From assembly GCF_016937515.1 (NCBI RefSeq), contig NZ_JAFHKM010000002.1, forward strand, positions 1,607,001-1,671,000: a stretch of 64,000 nt of DNA. Reading direction: 5' to 3'. The number at the start of each line of letters is the position of its first letter. The stretch's first letter is position 1. The notes below the pieces were generated by a model, which did not search any database, was not told the origin of the DNA, and worked only from the letters and a program-made list of their open reading frames with translations. Positions 54,449 through 63,707 of the stretch are shown here, piece after piece. The DNA comes from Cohnella algarum (lineage in GTDB: Bacteria > Bacillota > Bacilli > Paenibacillales > Paenibacillaceae). Position numbers and translations under genes: made by a program.

Positions 54449-55456
54449 CTATGATTTCAACCGAATTCTTTTTAACTTGGCCGTCAGCAGGAGACTTGCC
54501 GCGCAGCCGATCGCCAAACCGAACAAAAATCCGAGCCGCCCGTCCCCCAACCGAACGACCCCGGCCGCGAAATTGCCCGCAAGCAAGGAAGCCAGGACGA
54601 CGATCGCGGTCTGGACAGCCAGCTCCAGCCAGCCGAACATCAGGAACTTCCCGTTGTTTTCCGGCTTGTTCCGCTCATAGCCCCGCATTCCAAGCAGGAC
54701 AAGCGCTCCGGCAACAAGAGCGAATACAACCATTTTCCCCCACGTAATGAATTCATAGCTTAACGCTATGTACCCCGGAATATTAATAAAATCCTGCAAC
54801 TCCTCGTATAAATACGAATCGGGAAAAAGATCCCGTCCGAACATAATCCCAAAGCTCTCATCCGCGACAATGTACATCGACATAGGCGCTGCCCACAGGA
54901 ACAACGAGAGCGTCGTTTGGGAAGCAACCGTGCCCGTTATCGTCCCGACGAGCGCAACGAACGAATAGGCCGCAAGAAGGAGGACGATCGAGTACAGCCA
55001 TTGCGTAAAGTGATAGCCGAGGCTGAACAGCTCCGCCGCCGGCGAGGACAGCACCGCGACCATGTCTATTGCCGTATTCAGGCTGAACGTACTTACGATC
55101 AGCGCGGCTCCGAACAGCCATTTCGTACAAAAAATCCTTCGCCTCGAATAAGGCAAGGAGAACAGAAACTCCTGCGAGCCATTGCGCCGCTCCGTTCCGA
55201 ACTGGACCAACGCAAGCACGAACGCGGCGAGCAGCATCCATCCCCTGCCGACCGACTCCAGATTCCCGAACTGGTAGACCTGCATCGCGTCTCCGGAGCG
55301 AAGCGCGGCCTCCAATCGCTCCGGGCTCCGGCTGCCGTCGAACAACAAGTCGTTTATTCGGGCGAAGCCCAGCGTAAAGAAGTGAAGAGCCGGCACGAAC
55401 CAGACGAACAGCTTGGCCTGCGCATACTCCCGGCTCCATAACGCCTTATCCCGCAT
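54449..55456 (-). CDS. ABC-2-type transporter permease
   Basis: A 335-residue membrane protein with about eight hydrophobic segments; MQVYQFGNLESVGRGWMLLAA and FGTERRNGSQEFLFSLPYSRR mark the loop that contacts the ATPase, typical of ABC-2/YtrC-like permeases. It overlaps the end of the GntR-ABC gene by 11 bp, so the two are coupled and form a complex. Similar YtrA-type loci respond to cell-wall antibiotics in Bacillus; the substrate here is unknown. Confidence 0.85.
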   Translation of the reverse strand: MRDKALWSREYAQAKLFVWFVPALHFFTLGFARINDLLFDGSRSPERLEAALRSGDAMQVYQFGNLESVGRGWMLLAAFVLALVQFGTERRNGSQEFLFSLPYSRRRIFCTKWLFGAALIVSTFSLNTAIDMVAVLSSPAAELFSLGYHFTQWLYSIVLLLAAYSFVALVGTITGTVASQTTLSLFLWAAPMSMYIVADESFGIMFGRDLFPDSYLYEELQDFINIPGYIALSYEFITWGKMVVFALVAGALVLLGMRGYERNKPENNGKFLMFGWLELAVQTAIVVLASLLAGNFAAGVVRLGDGRLGFLFGLAIGCAASLLLTAKLKRIRLKS

Positions 55457-56747
55457 TGGTCGGCCCTCCCAGCTTCCATTCGAACATGTCCTCCAGCTTC
55501 AGCGGCAGCGGCTCCAGCAGCAGCGGCTCCATCGCTTCCAACTCCCCGTAAGCGGAAGCTTGCGGCTCCGCACCCGCAAGGAACGCCCGCGGTCCGGCCT
55601 CGTTGCCGAGCAGCAGCGTATACACCTTGCCGACCCGCTCCAGCACCTTGACCCGAGGCGAAGACAGCCACTCCTCCGGCGCGTCCCCGCGGAACACGAC
55701 CTGTACCTTGACGAGCTCCGGATAGGCATCGCCGTTCCGGTCGTGCACCTCGATCGTGCCGTCCTTCAGCAGCAAAACCATGTCCGCGATCCGTTCGAGC
55801 TCATCCAGCATATGCGACGAAATGACGAGCGCCGTCCCGTCGGCCGCCGCCTCCATCAGCAGCGTCAGCATCTGCTTTTTGGCGATCGCGTCGATGCCGT
55901 TCGTCGGCTCGTCGAGCAGCACGAACCCGGCTCGAGTAGCCAGGCCGAGCGCGGTGCCGAGCAGCATTTTCATCCCTTTGGAAAAATGCTTGATGTTTTT
56001 GCCGACCGGCAGGCCGAACCGCTTCATCGCCTCCAGGAAAAACGTCTTGTCGAAACGGGGGTAGATCATCCCGTACAAATCGGCGCACCCGTACGCCGTG
56101 TACCCGTACAGCGCCTCCGGCGAGTCCGGGATAAACACGACTTCGCGCTTCGCCTCCGGATGCGCGTGAATCGGCATCCCTCCGCAGCTCACCTCCCCTT
56201 CATCCGGCGTCAGAATGCCGGCCAGCGTTTTCAGCAGCGTCGTTTTACCCGAGCCGTTCCGGCCGATCAAGCCGGCGACTTGCCCGGGGGCAAGCGAGAA
56301 GTCAATATGATGAAGCACCGGCTTGCGTTCAATCGTTTTGCGCAGATTGCGTGCCGTGAGCATGCATTTCCCCCCGTAACGTGCGGTTTCTTCTTCGATC
56401 CAGGCTTTAAGCTGACTTTCGCCAATGCCCAGGTGATGGGCTTCGACCACTAGCAGCCGCAGCCGCTCCTTCAGCTCTCTCAGCCGCTCCGTCAGCATGC
56501 CCGGCGATTCAGCCGCCTTGGCGACATAAGCGCCCTTGCCGCGGATCGACAAGATCACGCCTTGCCGCTCCAGCTCCTGATACGCCTTCGCGACCGTATT
56601 GTGGTTCACGAGCAGCGTGGCCGACAGCTCGCGGACCGAGGGAATTTTGTCCCCTTCGACAAGCGCCCCTTTTGCGATCAGTTCTTTCACCTGGCTCACG
56701 ATTTGCTCGAATATCGGCAGAAGACTCCGTTCATGGATTTGGATCAT
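55446..56747 (-). CDS. GntR (YtrA-type) regulator fused to an ABC ATPase
   Basis: One 433-residue frame. Residues 1-~125 are a GntR/YtrA regulator: IFEQIVSQVKELIAKGALVEGDKIPSVREL and NHNTVAKAYQELERQGVI. Residues ~129-433 are an ABC ATPase: ARNLRKTIERKPVLHHIDFSL, Walker A IGRNGSGKTT, YhcG-like signature HFSKGMKM and Walker B FVLLDEPTNGID. In related operons these are two genes. The junction (YGGKC then an ATG preceded by G6) could be an internal start; a one-base error in the G6 run would split it. The fusion is therefore probable as read but must be confirmed. Confidence 0.85.
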   Translation of the reverse strand: MIQIHERSLLPIFEQIVSQVKELIAKGALVEGDKIPSVRELSATLLVNHNTVAKAYQELERQGVILSIRGKGAYVAKAAESPGMLTERLRELKERLRLLVVEAHHLGIGESQLKAWIEEETARYGGKCMLTARNLRKTIERKPVLHHIDFSLAPGQVAGLIGRNGSGKTTLLKTLAGILTPDEGEVSCGGMPIHAHPEAKREVVFIPDSPEALYGYTAYGCADLYGMIYPRFDKTFFLEAMKRFGLPVGKNIKHFSKGMKMLLGTALGLATRAGFVLLDEPTNGIDAIAKKQMLTLLMEAAADGTALVISSHMLDELERIADMVLLLKDGTIEVHDRNGDAYPELVKVQVVFRGDAPEEWLSSPRVKVLERVGKVYTLLLGNEAGPRAFLAGAEPQASAYGELEAMEPLLLEPLPLKLEDMFEWKLGGPTNAG

Positions 56748-56798
56748 GCGGCATTCGTTCGGCTCCTTCCTTTTTCCGTACCGGGTTGTTGCGGACGA

Positions 56799-56830
56799 CT
56801 GTACTACTTTATCTAGTACACATTGTACAG
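56799..56830 (-). promoter_or_regulatory. Operator-like inverted repeat upstream of the GntR-ABC gene
   Basis: CTGTAC (56799-56804) and GTACAG (56825-56830) are inverted arms, with further GTAC-bearing half sites between them. The position and shape suit a YtrA-type autoregulator. Confidence 0.5.
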
Positions 56831-57185
56831 TTGATTGGCGGGGATCGCAAGAGGCTGGATTCGGCCCGCGGACGGGAACGCGCTCTCTCCGGCAATTTCC
56901 CGGCGATCTAACGTTTGGTATCTCGGTGGAGGCGGATGGTTGGAGTTGGTGGAACGGGTGATTAGGCGATTTGGCGGGGCGGCCGGATTGGAGGTTGGTT
57001 GAGGGGGCGGGTTGGAGAGGCCAATCGATTTAGAGCAAAGCCAGGTTCGGGACAATAGGCAGCAGTTGCAGTTCCGCGCGTATAAAGGCCTCGTTGACCC
57101 GTCTTCCCGCGATTGCCCTATACACGACGCCATACTTCGGCCCGATGACGCCGCCCTGCTGCCCCGACAGCCCGCGAAAAACACG
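56831..57185. other. Intergenic stretch without a supported gene
   Basis: A G-rich segment (56930-57030, on the + strand) and short open frames are present, but none has a Shine-Dalgarno or conserved content. The right end is the purA terminator. Confidence 0.6.
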
Positions 57186-57221
57186 AAAAACCCCCCACGG
57201 AGCTTCACGCTCCGCAGAGGG
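57186..57221 (-). terminator. Terminator downstream of purA
   Basis: On the reverse strand CCCTCTGCGGAGC pairs with GCTCCGTGGGGGG around GTGAA, followed by TTTTTC. Confidence 0.85.
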
Positions 57222-57362
57222 CATCCCTCTATTGCGCTATGACCTTCGCGTCGGATCCCTCCAGGATTTGCTGCGCGCATCTCGCTTGGCATCCGTGCTG
57301 CGCATCTGGTTCAGCATCCGCGTTCGCTTCCGGCCTTTCGCTAAAATATCCTATTCCGCATT

Positions 57363-57437
57363 TAACTTCCGCCTATCGCCACTAACTTTCACTTATCGCC
57401 ATTTAACTTCCGCTTATCGCCTTCAACTTCCGCTTAC
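57363..57437. repeat. Short tandem repeat at the 3' end of purA
   Basis: About four copies of TAACTTCCGCTTATCGCC-like units of 20-21 bp start at 57363, 57383, 57404 and 57425. The rightmost copy overlaps the purA stop codon. Confidence 0.75.
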
Positions 57438-58720
57438 TCGTAAATCGCCGTCACCTGATTCGTTTGCTCGCGGTTGCGGCCGACGGAGAAGATGGCGATC
57501 GGAATGCCGGTCAGCTCCGATACGCGCTCGACGTACTTGCGCGTGTTCTCCGGCAAATCCTCCAGCGTCTTGGCGCCGGAGATGTCCTCGCTCCAGCCCG
57601 GCAGCTCCTCGTACACCGCCTCGCACTCCCCCAGCACCTTCAGGTTCGCCGGATAGTGGTGAATGATTTCGCCGCGGTACTTATAGGCCGTGCAAATTTT
57701 CACCGTTTCCAGCCCGCTGAGCACGTCGAGCGAGTTGAGCGAAAGGCCGGTAATGCCGCTGACGCGGCGCGCATGGCGGACGACGACCGTGTCGAACCAG
57801 CCGACGCGGCGCGGGCGTCCGGTCACGGTGCCGTATTCGTGGCCCTTGTCGCGAATCCATTGGCCCAGCTCGTCATGCAGCTCGGTCGGAAACGGGCCGT
57901 CGCCGACGCGCGTCGTGTACGCCTTGGCGACGCCGATGACCTGGCGGATTTTCGACGGGCCGACGCCCGATCCGATGCAGACGCCGCCCGCGGACGGGTT
58001 GGAGCTCGTGACGAACGGATACGTGCCTTGGTCGATGTCGAGCATGACGCCTTGGGCGCCTTCGAACAGCACTTTGCGGCCTTCGTCGATGGCGTCGTTC
58101 AGCACGACCGACGTATCGGTCACGTAGGGGCGCAGCTTCTCGGCCAATGCCAAATACTCGGAAATGATCTTGTCGGCATCCAGAGCCTCGCCTTGATACA
58201 TTTGCGTGATGATCTGGTTTTTCTCCTCGATCAGGCGGCGCGCCTTCTCCGTAAATTCCTCCGCCACCATCAGGTCGGCGATGCGGATGCCGTTGCGCGC
58301 GGCTTTGTCCATGTAGCAGGGGCCGATGCCTTTGCGGGTCGTGCCGATTTTGTTGTCGGCCTTGCGGTCTTCTTCCAGCCCGTCGAGCACGAGATGATAC
58401 GGCATGATGACGTGGGCGCGATCGCTGATCCGCAAATTGTCGACGCTGAATCCGTTATCGATAATGTATTGAATTTCTTCCACGAGCGCGGCGGGGTTGA
58501 TGACCATCCCGTTGCCGATTACGCATACTTTGTTTTGATTGAAAATTCCGGAAGGAATCATCGTCAGTTTATACTTTTTGTTTTCAATGAGAATCGTATG
58601 GCCGGCATTGTTGCCCCCTTGATAGCGGGCGACGACGTCCGCCTTCTCGGCGAGAAAGTCCGTGATCTTCCCTTTGCCTTCGTCTCCCCATTGCGTTCCT
58701 ACGACAACGACTGTAGACAA
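57434..58720 (-). CDS. purA: Adenylosuccinate synthase
   Basis: Joins IMP and aspartate with GTP to make adenylosuccinate, the first step from IMP to AMP. The product of 428 residues (family about 430) has the GTP loop [15 protein letters not shown], the IMP-site NNAGHT, and the later [22 protein letters not shown] and [11 protein letters not shown]. The start is the TTG at 58720, with GGAGGG six to seven bases upstream; the open frame beyond is not conserved. It ends close to a tandem repeat and a strong terminator. Confidence 0.97.
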   Translation of the reverse strand: MSTVVVVGTQWGDEGKGKITDFLAEKADVVARYQGGNNAGHTILIENKKYKLTMIPSGIFNQNKVCVIGNGMVINPAALVEEIQYIIDNGFSVDNLRISDRAHVIMPYHLVLDGLEEDRKADNKIGTTRKGIGPCYMDKAARNGIRIADLMVAEEFTEKARRLIEEKNQIITQMYQGEALDADKIISEYLALAEKLRPYVTDTSVVLNDAIDEGRKVLFEGAQGVMLDIDQGTYPFVTSSNPSAGGVCIGSGVGPSKIRQVIGVAKAYTTRVGDGPFPTELHDELGQWIRDKGHEYGTVTGRPRRVGWFDTVVVRHARRVSGITGLSLNSLDVLSGLETVKICTAYKYRGEIIHHYPANLKVLGECEAVYEELPGWSEDISGAKTLEDLPENTRKYVERVSELTGIPIAIFSVGRNREQTNQVTAIYE

Positions 58721-58917
58721 TGCAATCCCTCCACCCGGCAGCTTCGTTCCCGCCGGCATGATGATGCTCCCGTTGCGCCGATGAATTCCCGTCCGGCCGT
58801 TGCCGGAAGGCACGCGCAAGCGCATCGGAGACGGCTTTCGTCCCGACGCGATACCAAATGGCCGCAAGGCAGCAACATTAGTGTAGCAATCCGAGCAGAC
58901 GAAGTCAACTCAAAAAG

Positions 58918-58954
58918 CCGAACAATTGTACAATCACCCATACAATCGTTCGGA
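58918..58954. terminator. Terminator after pucR, between pucR and purA
   Basis: CCGAAC(A)ATTGTA pairs with TACAAT(C)GTTCGG; T tracts lie on both sides (TTTTTT on +, CTTTTTG on -). It ends the operon transcribed on the reverse strand from the right. Confidence 0.8.
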
Positions 58955-59035
58955 ATTTTTTCAAAATATGCGCTTCCTTTCCGGACAACCCGCAACTAAA
59001 CCGGATTCGTTCCGAAAGGAGCCCGTCTTTTCCCG

Positions 59036-60661
59036 TCAGGCAAGCTCCTTGATTTCATGCAGCTTGAGCGCCAGCTGCAAAACGAACTTCGTATCGGGGT
59101 CGTCCAGCCTCATGCCCAGCTCGCCCTTGATCCGTTCCAGCCGGTAAATGATCGTGTTGTAGTGCACGAACATCCGTTCCGCCGTTTCCTTTGCATTGCA
59201 GTTGCATTGAAAATACGTCCGAAGCGTGCTGAGCAAATCCCCCTGCTGCTTCCGGTCAAGCTCGAGCAGCGGATGCAAATACAGGCGGCGGTATTCGGCC
59301 AGCTCTTCGGTGCCTTTCAGTCGGTACAGCAGCAAATAAACGCCCAGATCCGCATAATGCAGCACGGGAGAAGTCAAAAAGCAAATTCCGGCGATCTCCA
59401 GCACGCGCCGCGCGTCGATGTAGCTGCTCGCAGCCTTGACCTGGTCCCCCGCCTCCCGGCCGAGGCAAAGCGACACGCCCGACTCCGGAACGGCTTGCTG
59501 GAGCAAGGTCGAGACTTCGCTTAGCAGCTGCTGGCGATCGGCCGCCTTATCCGGTTCCGAATGCGTCAGCAGCACGACGAGATCGCCCTCGAGAACGGTC
59601 CATTTCGCTTCCAGCTTGCGGGCGGCGCACTCCCAGTTCAGCCGTTTGGCCAGCTCCTGCAGCCCCTTCACTTCTAACTTCCGGTTGTGAAAATAAACGA
59701 CGCCGGATGTGTAGTGCGCCGCTTCCGCGAGCGGCCAGCCGCACGCTTCGGCCCGCAGCCGCAAATCGACCGCGGTGACGATTCTTCCCGCCAGCCAGTC
59801 CTGCAGAAACTGGTCGGCGTATTTCGTTTCGATATGCGAACGCGCCTGCATGTTGCTGATTTCGAACTCGAGCAGCCTTCCCGCCCAGTTCAGCGTCAGC
59901 GTATCGACGACGTTGTATTCGTTTTTCCGGTCGATGACGAGCAGCAGGTAAGGCTGAAGCTCGTCGTCGTTCACCACTGCGACGTGAACGCGGATGCTGG
60001 ATTCCTTTCCGCCGATCACGTTCGTCTCCAATGTTCTTTCCTTCCGGATGCGGTCCCATTCCTCCGGGCCGATACCGCCGCACAGAGGCATCGCTTCCGG
60101 AGACGCCACGACCCCGTTTTTCGGATCGAGGAGCACGACCGGGTTTTTGATCATGAGCTCCAAATGCTGCAAAAACGCGGGAAGCCCATCCCCGTGCAGC
60201 AGCACGTGGGACAGGCGCTGCACCCGTCCTTGGAGGATCGTCAAATCCTTGAACTCCGAGACGAGCACGCGTTCCATGATTTCGCGGACGGCGTCCGAAA
60301 ACGTCGTGCCCGGCGGAAGCTCGATCAGCGGCAAGCCGTGCCGCTCGGCGGCTGCGATCGCGGCGGGCGGCACCTCGTCGAGGAAGCGTTTCGTCTTGAT
60401 GCCGAGCGCGACGACTCCCCGCTGGGCCAATTGGCCGATCAGCGTCGCCAGCACCTCCGGGTTGTCCCGGAACGGATACCCGGTCGTCATCAGAAATTCC
60501 CCCGGCCGCACCCAATCGATGACGTCCGGGACTTCCATGACGTTGACGCGGCTGATCACTTTGTCCGCGTTGGCGCCGCCGCCGAGCAGAACGGCGTCTT
60601 TAAAGTGGGGGATCATAAACAAATCGCTCACGGTGAACCCGACTTTGGCCAGCTGTTCCAT
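59036..60661 (-). CDS. PucR-family transcriptional regulator
   Basis: A 541-residue regulator of the purine-catabolism (PucR) type: N-terminal PucR sensor (LFMIPHFKDAVLLGGGANADKVISRVNVMEVPDV), a central GAF/CdaR-like region, and a C-terminal PucR helix-turn-helix (LRTYFQCNCNAKETAERMFVHYNTIIYRLERIKG). Bacillus PucR activates purine degradation genes. Here it is last in an operon with a formamidase, an isochorismatase-type hydrolase and a BMP transporter, so it probably senses a nucleobase or amide. ATG 60661 abuts the upstream gene closely. Confidence 0.88.
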   Translation of the reverse strand: MEQLAKVGFTVSDLFMIPHFKDAVLLGGGANADKVISRVNVMEVPDVIDWVRPGEFLMTTGYPFRDNPEVLATLIGQLAQRGVVALGIKTKRFLDEVPPAAIAAAERHGLPLIELPPGTTFSDAVREIMERVLVSEFKDLTILQGRVQRLSHVLLHGDGLPAFLQHLELMIKNPVVLLDPKNGVVASPEAMPLCGGIGPEEWDRIRKERTLETNVIGGKESSIRVHVAVVNDDELQPYLLLVIDRKNEYNVVDTLTLNWAGRLLEFEISNMQARSHIETKYADQFLQDWLAGRIVTAVDLRLRAEACGWPLAEAAHYTSGVVYFHNRKLEVKGLQELAKRLNWECAARKLEAKWTVLEGDLVVLLTHSEPDKAADRQQLLSEVSTLLQQAVPESGVSLCLGREAGDQVKAASSYIDARRVLEIAGICFLTSPVLHYADLGVYLLLYRLKGTEELAEYRRLYLHPLLELDRKQQGDLLSTLRTYFQCNCNAKETAERMFVHYNTIIYRLERIKGELGMRLDDPDTKFVLQLALKLHEIKELA

Positions 60662-60699
60662 TCAGGTCATCTTCCTTTCTCGGCGGCGGCCGGTCAGCG

Positions 60700-61371
60700 T
60701 CAAACTCGCAAAGATCGGATAAAAGCCGCCGAAGACGACGTCCAGCCGAAAATGCCGCCCTGCTGGCGAACCATATGAAGCGCCGCCTCGTGGTCGGCCG
60801 GATCGAACGCCGCCGTCGCATCCTCGAGCACCAGGCAGCGGTACCCGCGGTCGTTCGCCTCCCGCAGCGTCGTATGCACGCAAACGTGCGTCGTCACCCC
60901 GGTCAAAATCAGATGCTCGATTTCCCGTTCCCGGAGCATCCGCTCCAAATCCGTTGCGTAAAACGCCCCTTTGCCGGGCTTGTCGACGATCGGTTCCCCT
61001 GCCGCCGGCGCCAGCTCGGCAACGATATCGTGGCCGCGTTCGCCGCGGATCAGGATGCGCCCCATCGGCCCCGGATCGCCGATTCCGGCCCCTTGCTTCC
61101 GGCTCCGCTCGAGCTTCGCCGGCGGACAATCGGACAAGTCGGGCAGATGGCCCTCCCGCGTGTGGATGACGAGCAGCCCCGCTTCGCGCGCCGCCTCCAG
61201 CACCCCGGCAATCGCCGGAATGATGCGGCGGGCGGGAGCGATATCGTTGCCGAGCCGCTCGCCGAAGCCGCCCGGCGCGCAAAAATCGTTCTGCATGTCG
61301 ATGACGAGCAGAGCCGCGCGGCCGGCTTCGTATTCGAACGGATAGGGAAGCGACGCGTTTACTCGTTTCAT
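60700..61371 (-). CDS. Isochorismatase-family cysteine amidohydrolase
   Basis: A 223-residue hydrolase of the CSHase fold: catalytic Asp in LLVIDMQNDFCAPGG, Lys in VDKPGKGAFYATDLE, and Cys in TGVTTHVCVHTTLREAND. Family members include biuret hydrolase, ureidoacrylate amidohydrolase and N-carbamoylsarcosine amidase. The operon points to an amide or carbamoyl substrate; which one is open. ATG 61371 lies 18 bp after amiF. Confidence 0.88.
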   Translation of the reverse strand: MKRVNASLPYPFEYEAGRAALLVIDMQNDFCAPGGFGERLGNDIAPARRIIPAIAGVLEAAREAGLLVIHTREGHLPDLSDCPPAKLERSRKQGAGIGDPGPMGRILIRGERGHDIVAELAPAAGEPIVDKPGKGAFYATDLERMLREREIEHLILTGVTTHVCVHTTLREANDRGYRCLVLEDATAAFDPADHEAALHMVRQQGGIFGWTSSSAAFIRSLRV

Positions 61372-61389
61372 CGAAATCGACCTCCCCGC

Positions 61390-62400
61390 CTACTTCGTTC
61401 CTTCGAGCGTTCCTTGATACGTTCTCGTCGGCTTCGGAAAGCCTTCGGACGTGCCGTCCTTGACGACGACCTCGTCCTCCCACGGGAGCCGGTAGTTCCC
61501 GGCCGCCATGTCCTTCATATAGGTATAAGGGCAATCTTGCGCTCCGCCGTCGACCGCGACGTAGCCGCGATGGCCGAGCTGGTAGATGTTATTCTCCACG
61601 CCCCACAGCCGCCGCGCCTCGCGGGCGAGCGCCGGACGGACTTCGCCGGCGACGATTTCGTCCGGCCGTCCGCCGCCTTCGACGAGCGGAACGCCGTCGA
61701 AGCCGACGATCATCGCCTCGCCCATCGAATCGAACGTGCCGTCGCTGCCGCTCATGCAGACCGAGACGGTATACATGAGATTGCAGAAAGCGTTCGCCTG
61801 GTTGGTGATCTTCCAGGCGTGGCGAATCGGCGCCGTGTACCCGGCGGTCCGGATCATGATGTCCGCGCCCCGGTACGCGCATTCCCTCGCCATTTCCGGG
61901 AACATGCCGTCATGGCAAATAATCAGCGCAAGCTTGCTGCCGTTGGGACCGTCGCAAACCGGGATGCCCAGATTGCCGGGCTCCCACGGCTCGACCGGCA
62001 CCCACGGGTGCAGCTTCCGGTAATTCAGCCGAATTTCGCCTTCATTGTCGATAATGAGGCCGGTGTTGTACGGATTGCCGTCCGGGTTCGCTTCCATGAT
62101 GGAGAAGCAGCCCCAAATGTCGTTGTCCCGGCACGCCTGGCGGAACGCTTCCACCTCCGGGCCGTCGACCCGGCACATCAGCGCCGGATCGGTATTCATC
62201 GAGAGCCCGTGGAGCGAATATTCCGGAAAAACGACGAGATCCATATTTTTCAGTCCGCGCTTCGCCTTGGCCGTCATGTCCACGATTCGCCGGGTTTGTT
62301 CCGCCAGCTGCCGCGGCGTGTCGACGACGGGCAGCTGCATCTGGACGAGACCGATGACGACGCCGTCGGGCGATTTGTTGAGTCCTCCCAATCCGCTCAT
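61390..62400 (-). CDS. amiF: Formamidase
   Basis: A nitrilase-fold amidase that hydrolyses formamide to formate and ammonia; 336 residues against 334 in Helicobacter AmiF. Catalytic Glu in VVFPEYS, Lys in YRKLHPW, Cys in LIICHDGMFPEMARE; the extended family sequence (EPWEPGNLGIPVC, NNIYQLGHRGYVA, KDMAAGNYRLPWED) is diagnostic and separates it from aliphatic amidase AmiE. It is between the BMP protein gene and the isochorismatase gene. Confidence 0.9.
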   Translation of the reverse strand: MSGLGGLNKSPDGVVIGLVQMQLPVVDTPRQLAEQTRRIVDMTAKAKRGLKNMDLVVFPEYSLHGLSMNTDPALMCRVDGPEVEAFRQACRDNDIWGCFSIMEANPDGNPYNTGLIIDNEGEIRLNYRKLHPWVPVEPWEPGNLGIPVCDGPNGSKLALIICHDGMFPEMARECAYRGADIMIRTAGYTAPIRHAWKITNQANAFCNLMYTVSVCMSGSDGTFDSMGEAMIVGFDGVPLVEGGGRPDEIVAGEVRPALAREARRLWGVENNIYQLGHRGYVAVDGGAQDCPYTYMKDMAAGNYRLPWEDEVVVKDGTSEGFPKPTRTYQGTLEGTK

Positions 62401-62433
62401 TCCGATCCGCTCCCCTTTCCTCGCGCGTTCTTT

Positions 62434-63612
62434 TTACTGGCTGATGTTGCCGATGACGCCTTCCACGAGGAAGTCCGTCGCTTCCAGCTCGTCGATCGTC
62501 GGCGTCGTGCCCTCCGCGAAACGGACCGTGCCGGCCTGATCCTTGACCGGACCCGCGAACGGATGAAGCTCTCCGCTGATCAGCTTGGCCTTCGCCTCTT
62601 CCACCGCCGCTTTGACGTCTTCCGGAACGTTTTTGCCGAACGGCGCGAGCTGAACGACGTCGTCGGCCAGCGTGCCGCGGAATTTGCCGTCATAGATGCT
62701 GCCTTTGAAGCTGCCGTCGACCGCCGTTTGCACCATGTCGACGAACAGATCCGGCCAGTTCCATACGGAACCCGTTATCCAGCCTTCCGGAGCGAGCGAG
62801 GACGAATCGGCATGGTAGCCTACCGTCATGACGCCGCGGCGTTCGGCCGTTTCGACGATCGTTTTGCTGCAATCCTGGTGCTGGGTCAGCACGTCGGCGC
62901 CGCCGTCGATGAGCGAGTTCGCCGCGTTCGCTTGCTGGCCCGGGTCGCACCAGCTTCCCGTAAAGACGACGGACGTCGTCGCGTTCGGGTTGACCGACTT
63001 CGCGCCTTGTTCGAAGGCGTTCACGTTAAGCAGCACTTGCGGGATCGGAACCGAAACGATGTAGCCGAGCTTGCCGGTTTCGGACATTTTGCCTGCCGCT
63101 ACGCCCGCGAGGTATACCGGCTCCCACATCGTGCCGAAGTAGGTACCGAGGTTTTCCGCCGTTTTCAGGCCGCCCTGGTGGTAGAACACGACGTCCGGGT
63201 GGCGTTTCGCCACGTTGAGAGCCGGATCGAGATGGCCGTAGGAGGTCGGGAAAATGATTTTCGCGCCTTCCTGGATCATCTGCTCCATGACGCGCTCGGC
63301 TTCGGCCGTTTCCGGCACGTTCTCGGCGCGAAGCACCTTCAGGTCGGGGAACGCTTCCTCGACGGCCACGCTGCCTTGGTACGCCGCTTGATTGTAGCCG
63401 TAATCGTCCTTCGTTCCGACGAAAATAAAGCCGACGGCCGAGCCGCCCGTGCCGATCGCTTCGCCCGAACCCGACGCCGCCGCGGACGGCGAGGCGCCGC
63501 TTGACGGAGCGCTGCTGTTGCCGCCAGGCTGGCTGCATCCCGCGAGCAGCGCGATCAGGGCCATCAGGCCGAATACCATGCTTTTTGCCAACTTTTTCGT
63601 TTGTTTTCTCAT
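62434..63612 (-). CDS. BMP-family ABC transporter substrate-binding lipoprotein
   Basis: A 392-residue exported lipoprotein: signal peptide ending in the lipobox LLAGC (Cys26), a Ser/Gly/Ala spacer to ~55, then a BMP/PnrA-like domain (VGFIFVGTKDDYGYNQAAYQGS, YFGTMWEPVYLAGVAAGKMS). BMP proteins mostly bind purine nucleosides, but some bind other small ligands; the operon's amide hydrolases suggest a nucleobase or amide. It follows the permease gene. Confidence 0.9.
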   Translation of the reverse strand: MRKQTKKLAKSMVFGLMALIALLAGCSQPGGNSSAPSSGASPSAAASGSGEAIGTGGSAVGFIFVGTKDDYGYNQAAYQGSVAVEEAFPDLKVLRAENVPETAEAERVMEQMIQEGAKIIFPTSYGHLDPALNVAKRHPDVVFYHQGGLKTAENLGTYFGTMWEPVYLAGVAAGKMSETGKLGYIVSVPIPQVLLNVNAFEQGAKSVNPNATTSVVFTGSWCDPGQQANAANSLIDGGADVLTQHQDCSKTIVETAERRGVMTVGYHADSSSLAPEGWITGSVWNWPDLFVDMVQTAVDGSFKGSIYDGKFRGTLADDVVQLAPFGKNVPEDVKAAVEEAKAKLISGELHPFAGPVKDQAGTVRFAEGTTPTIDELEATDFLVEGVIGNISQ

Positions 63613-63707
63613 TGGTTTCTCTCCACCTTTGCCCTTTTTATATGGAAATTGCCTTGTTGCCTCTCTTTAATAGAACGAACAGGGCGGGATCGCCGACCCA
63701 AGGCCGA

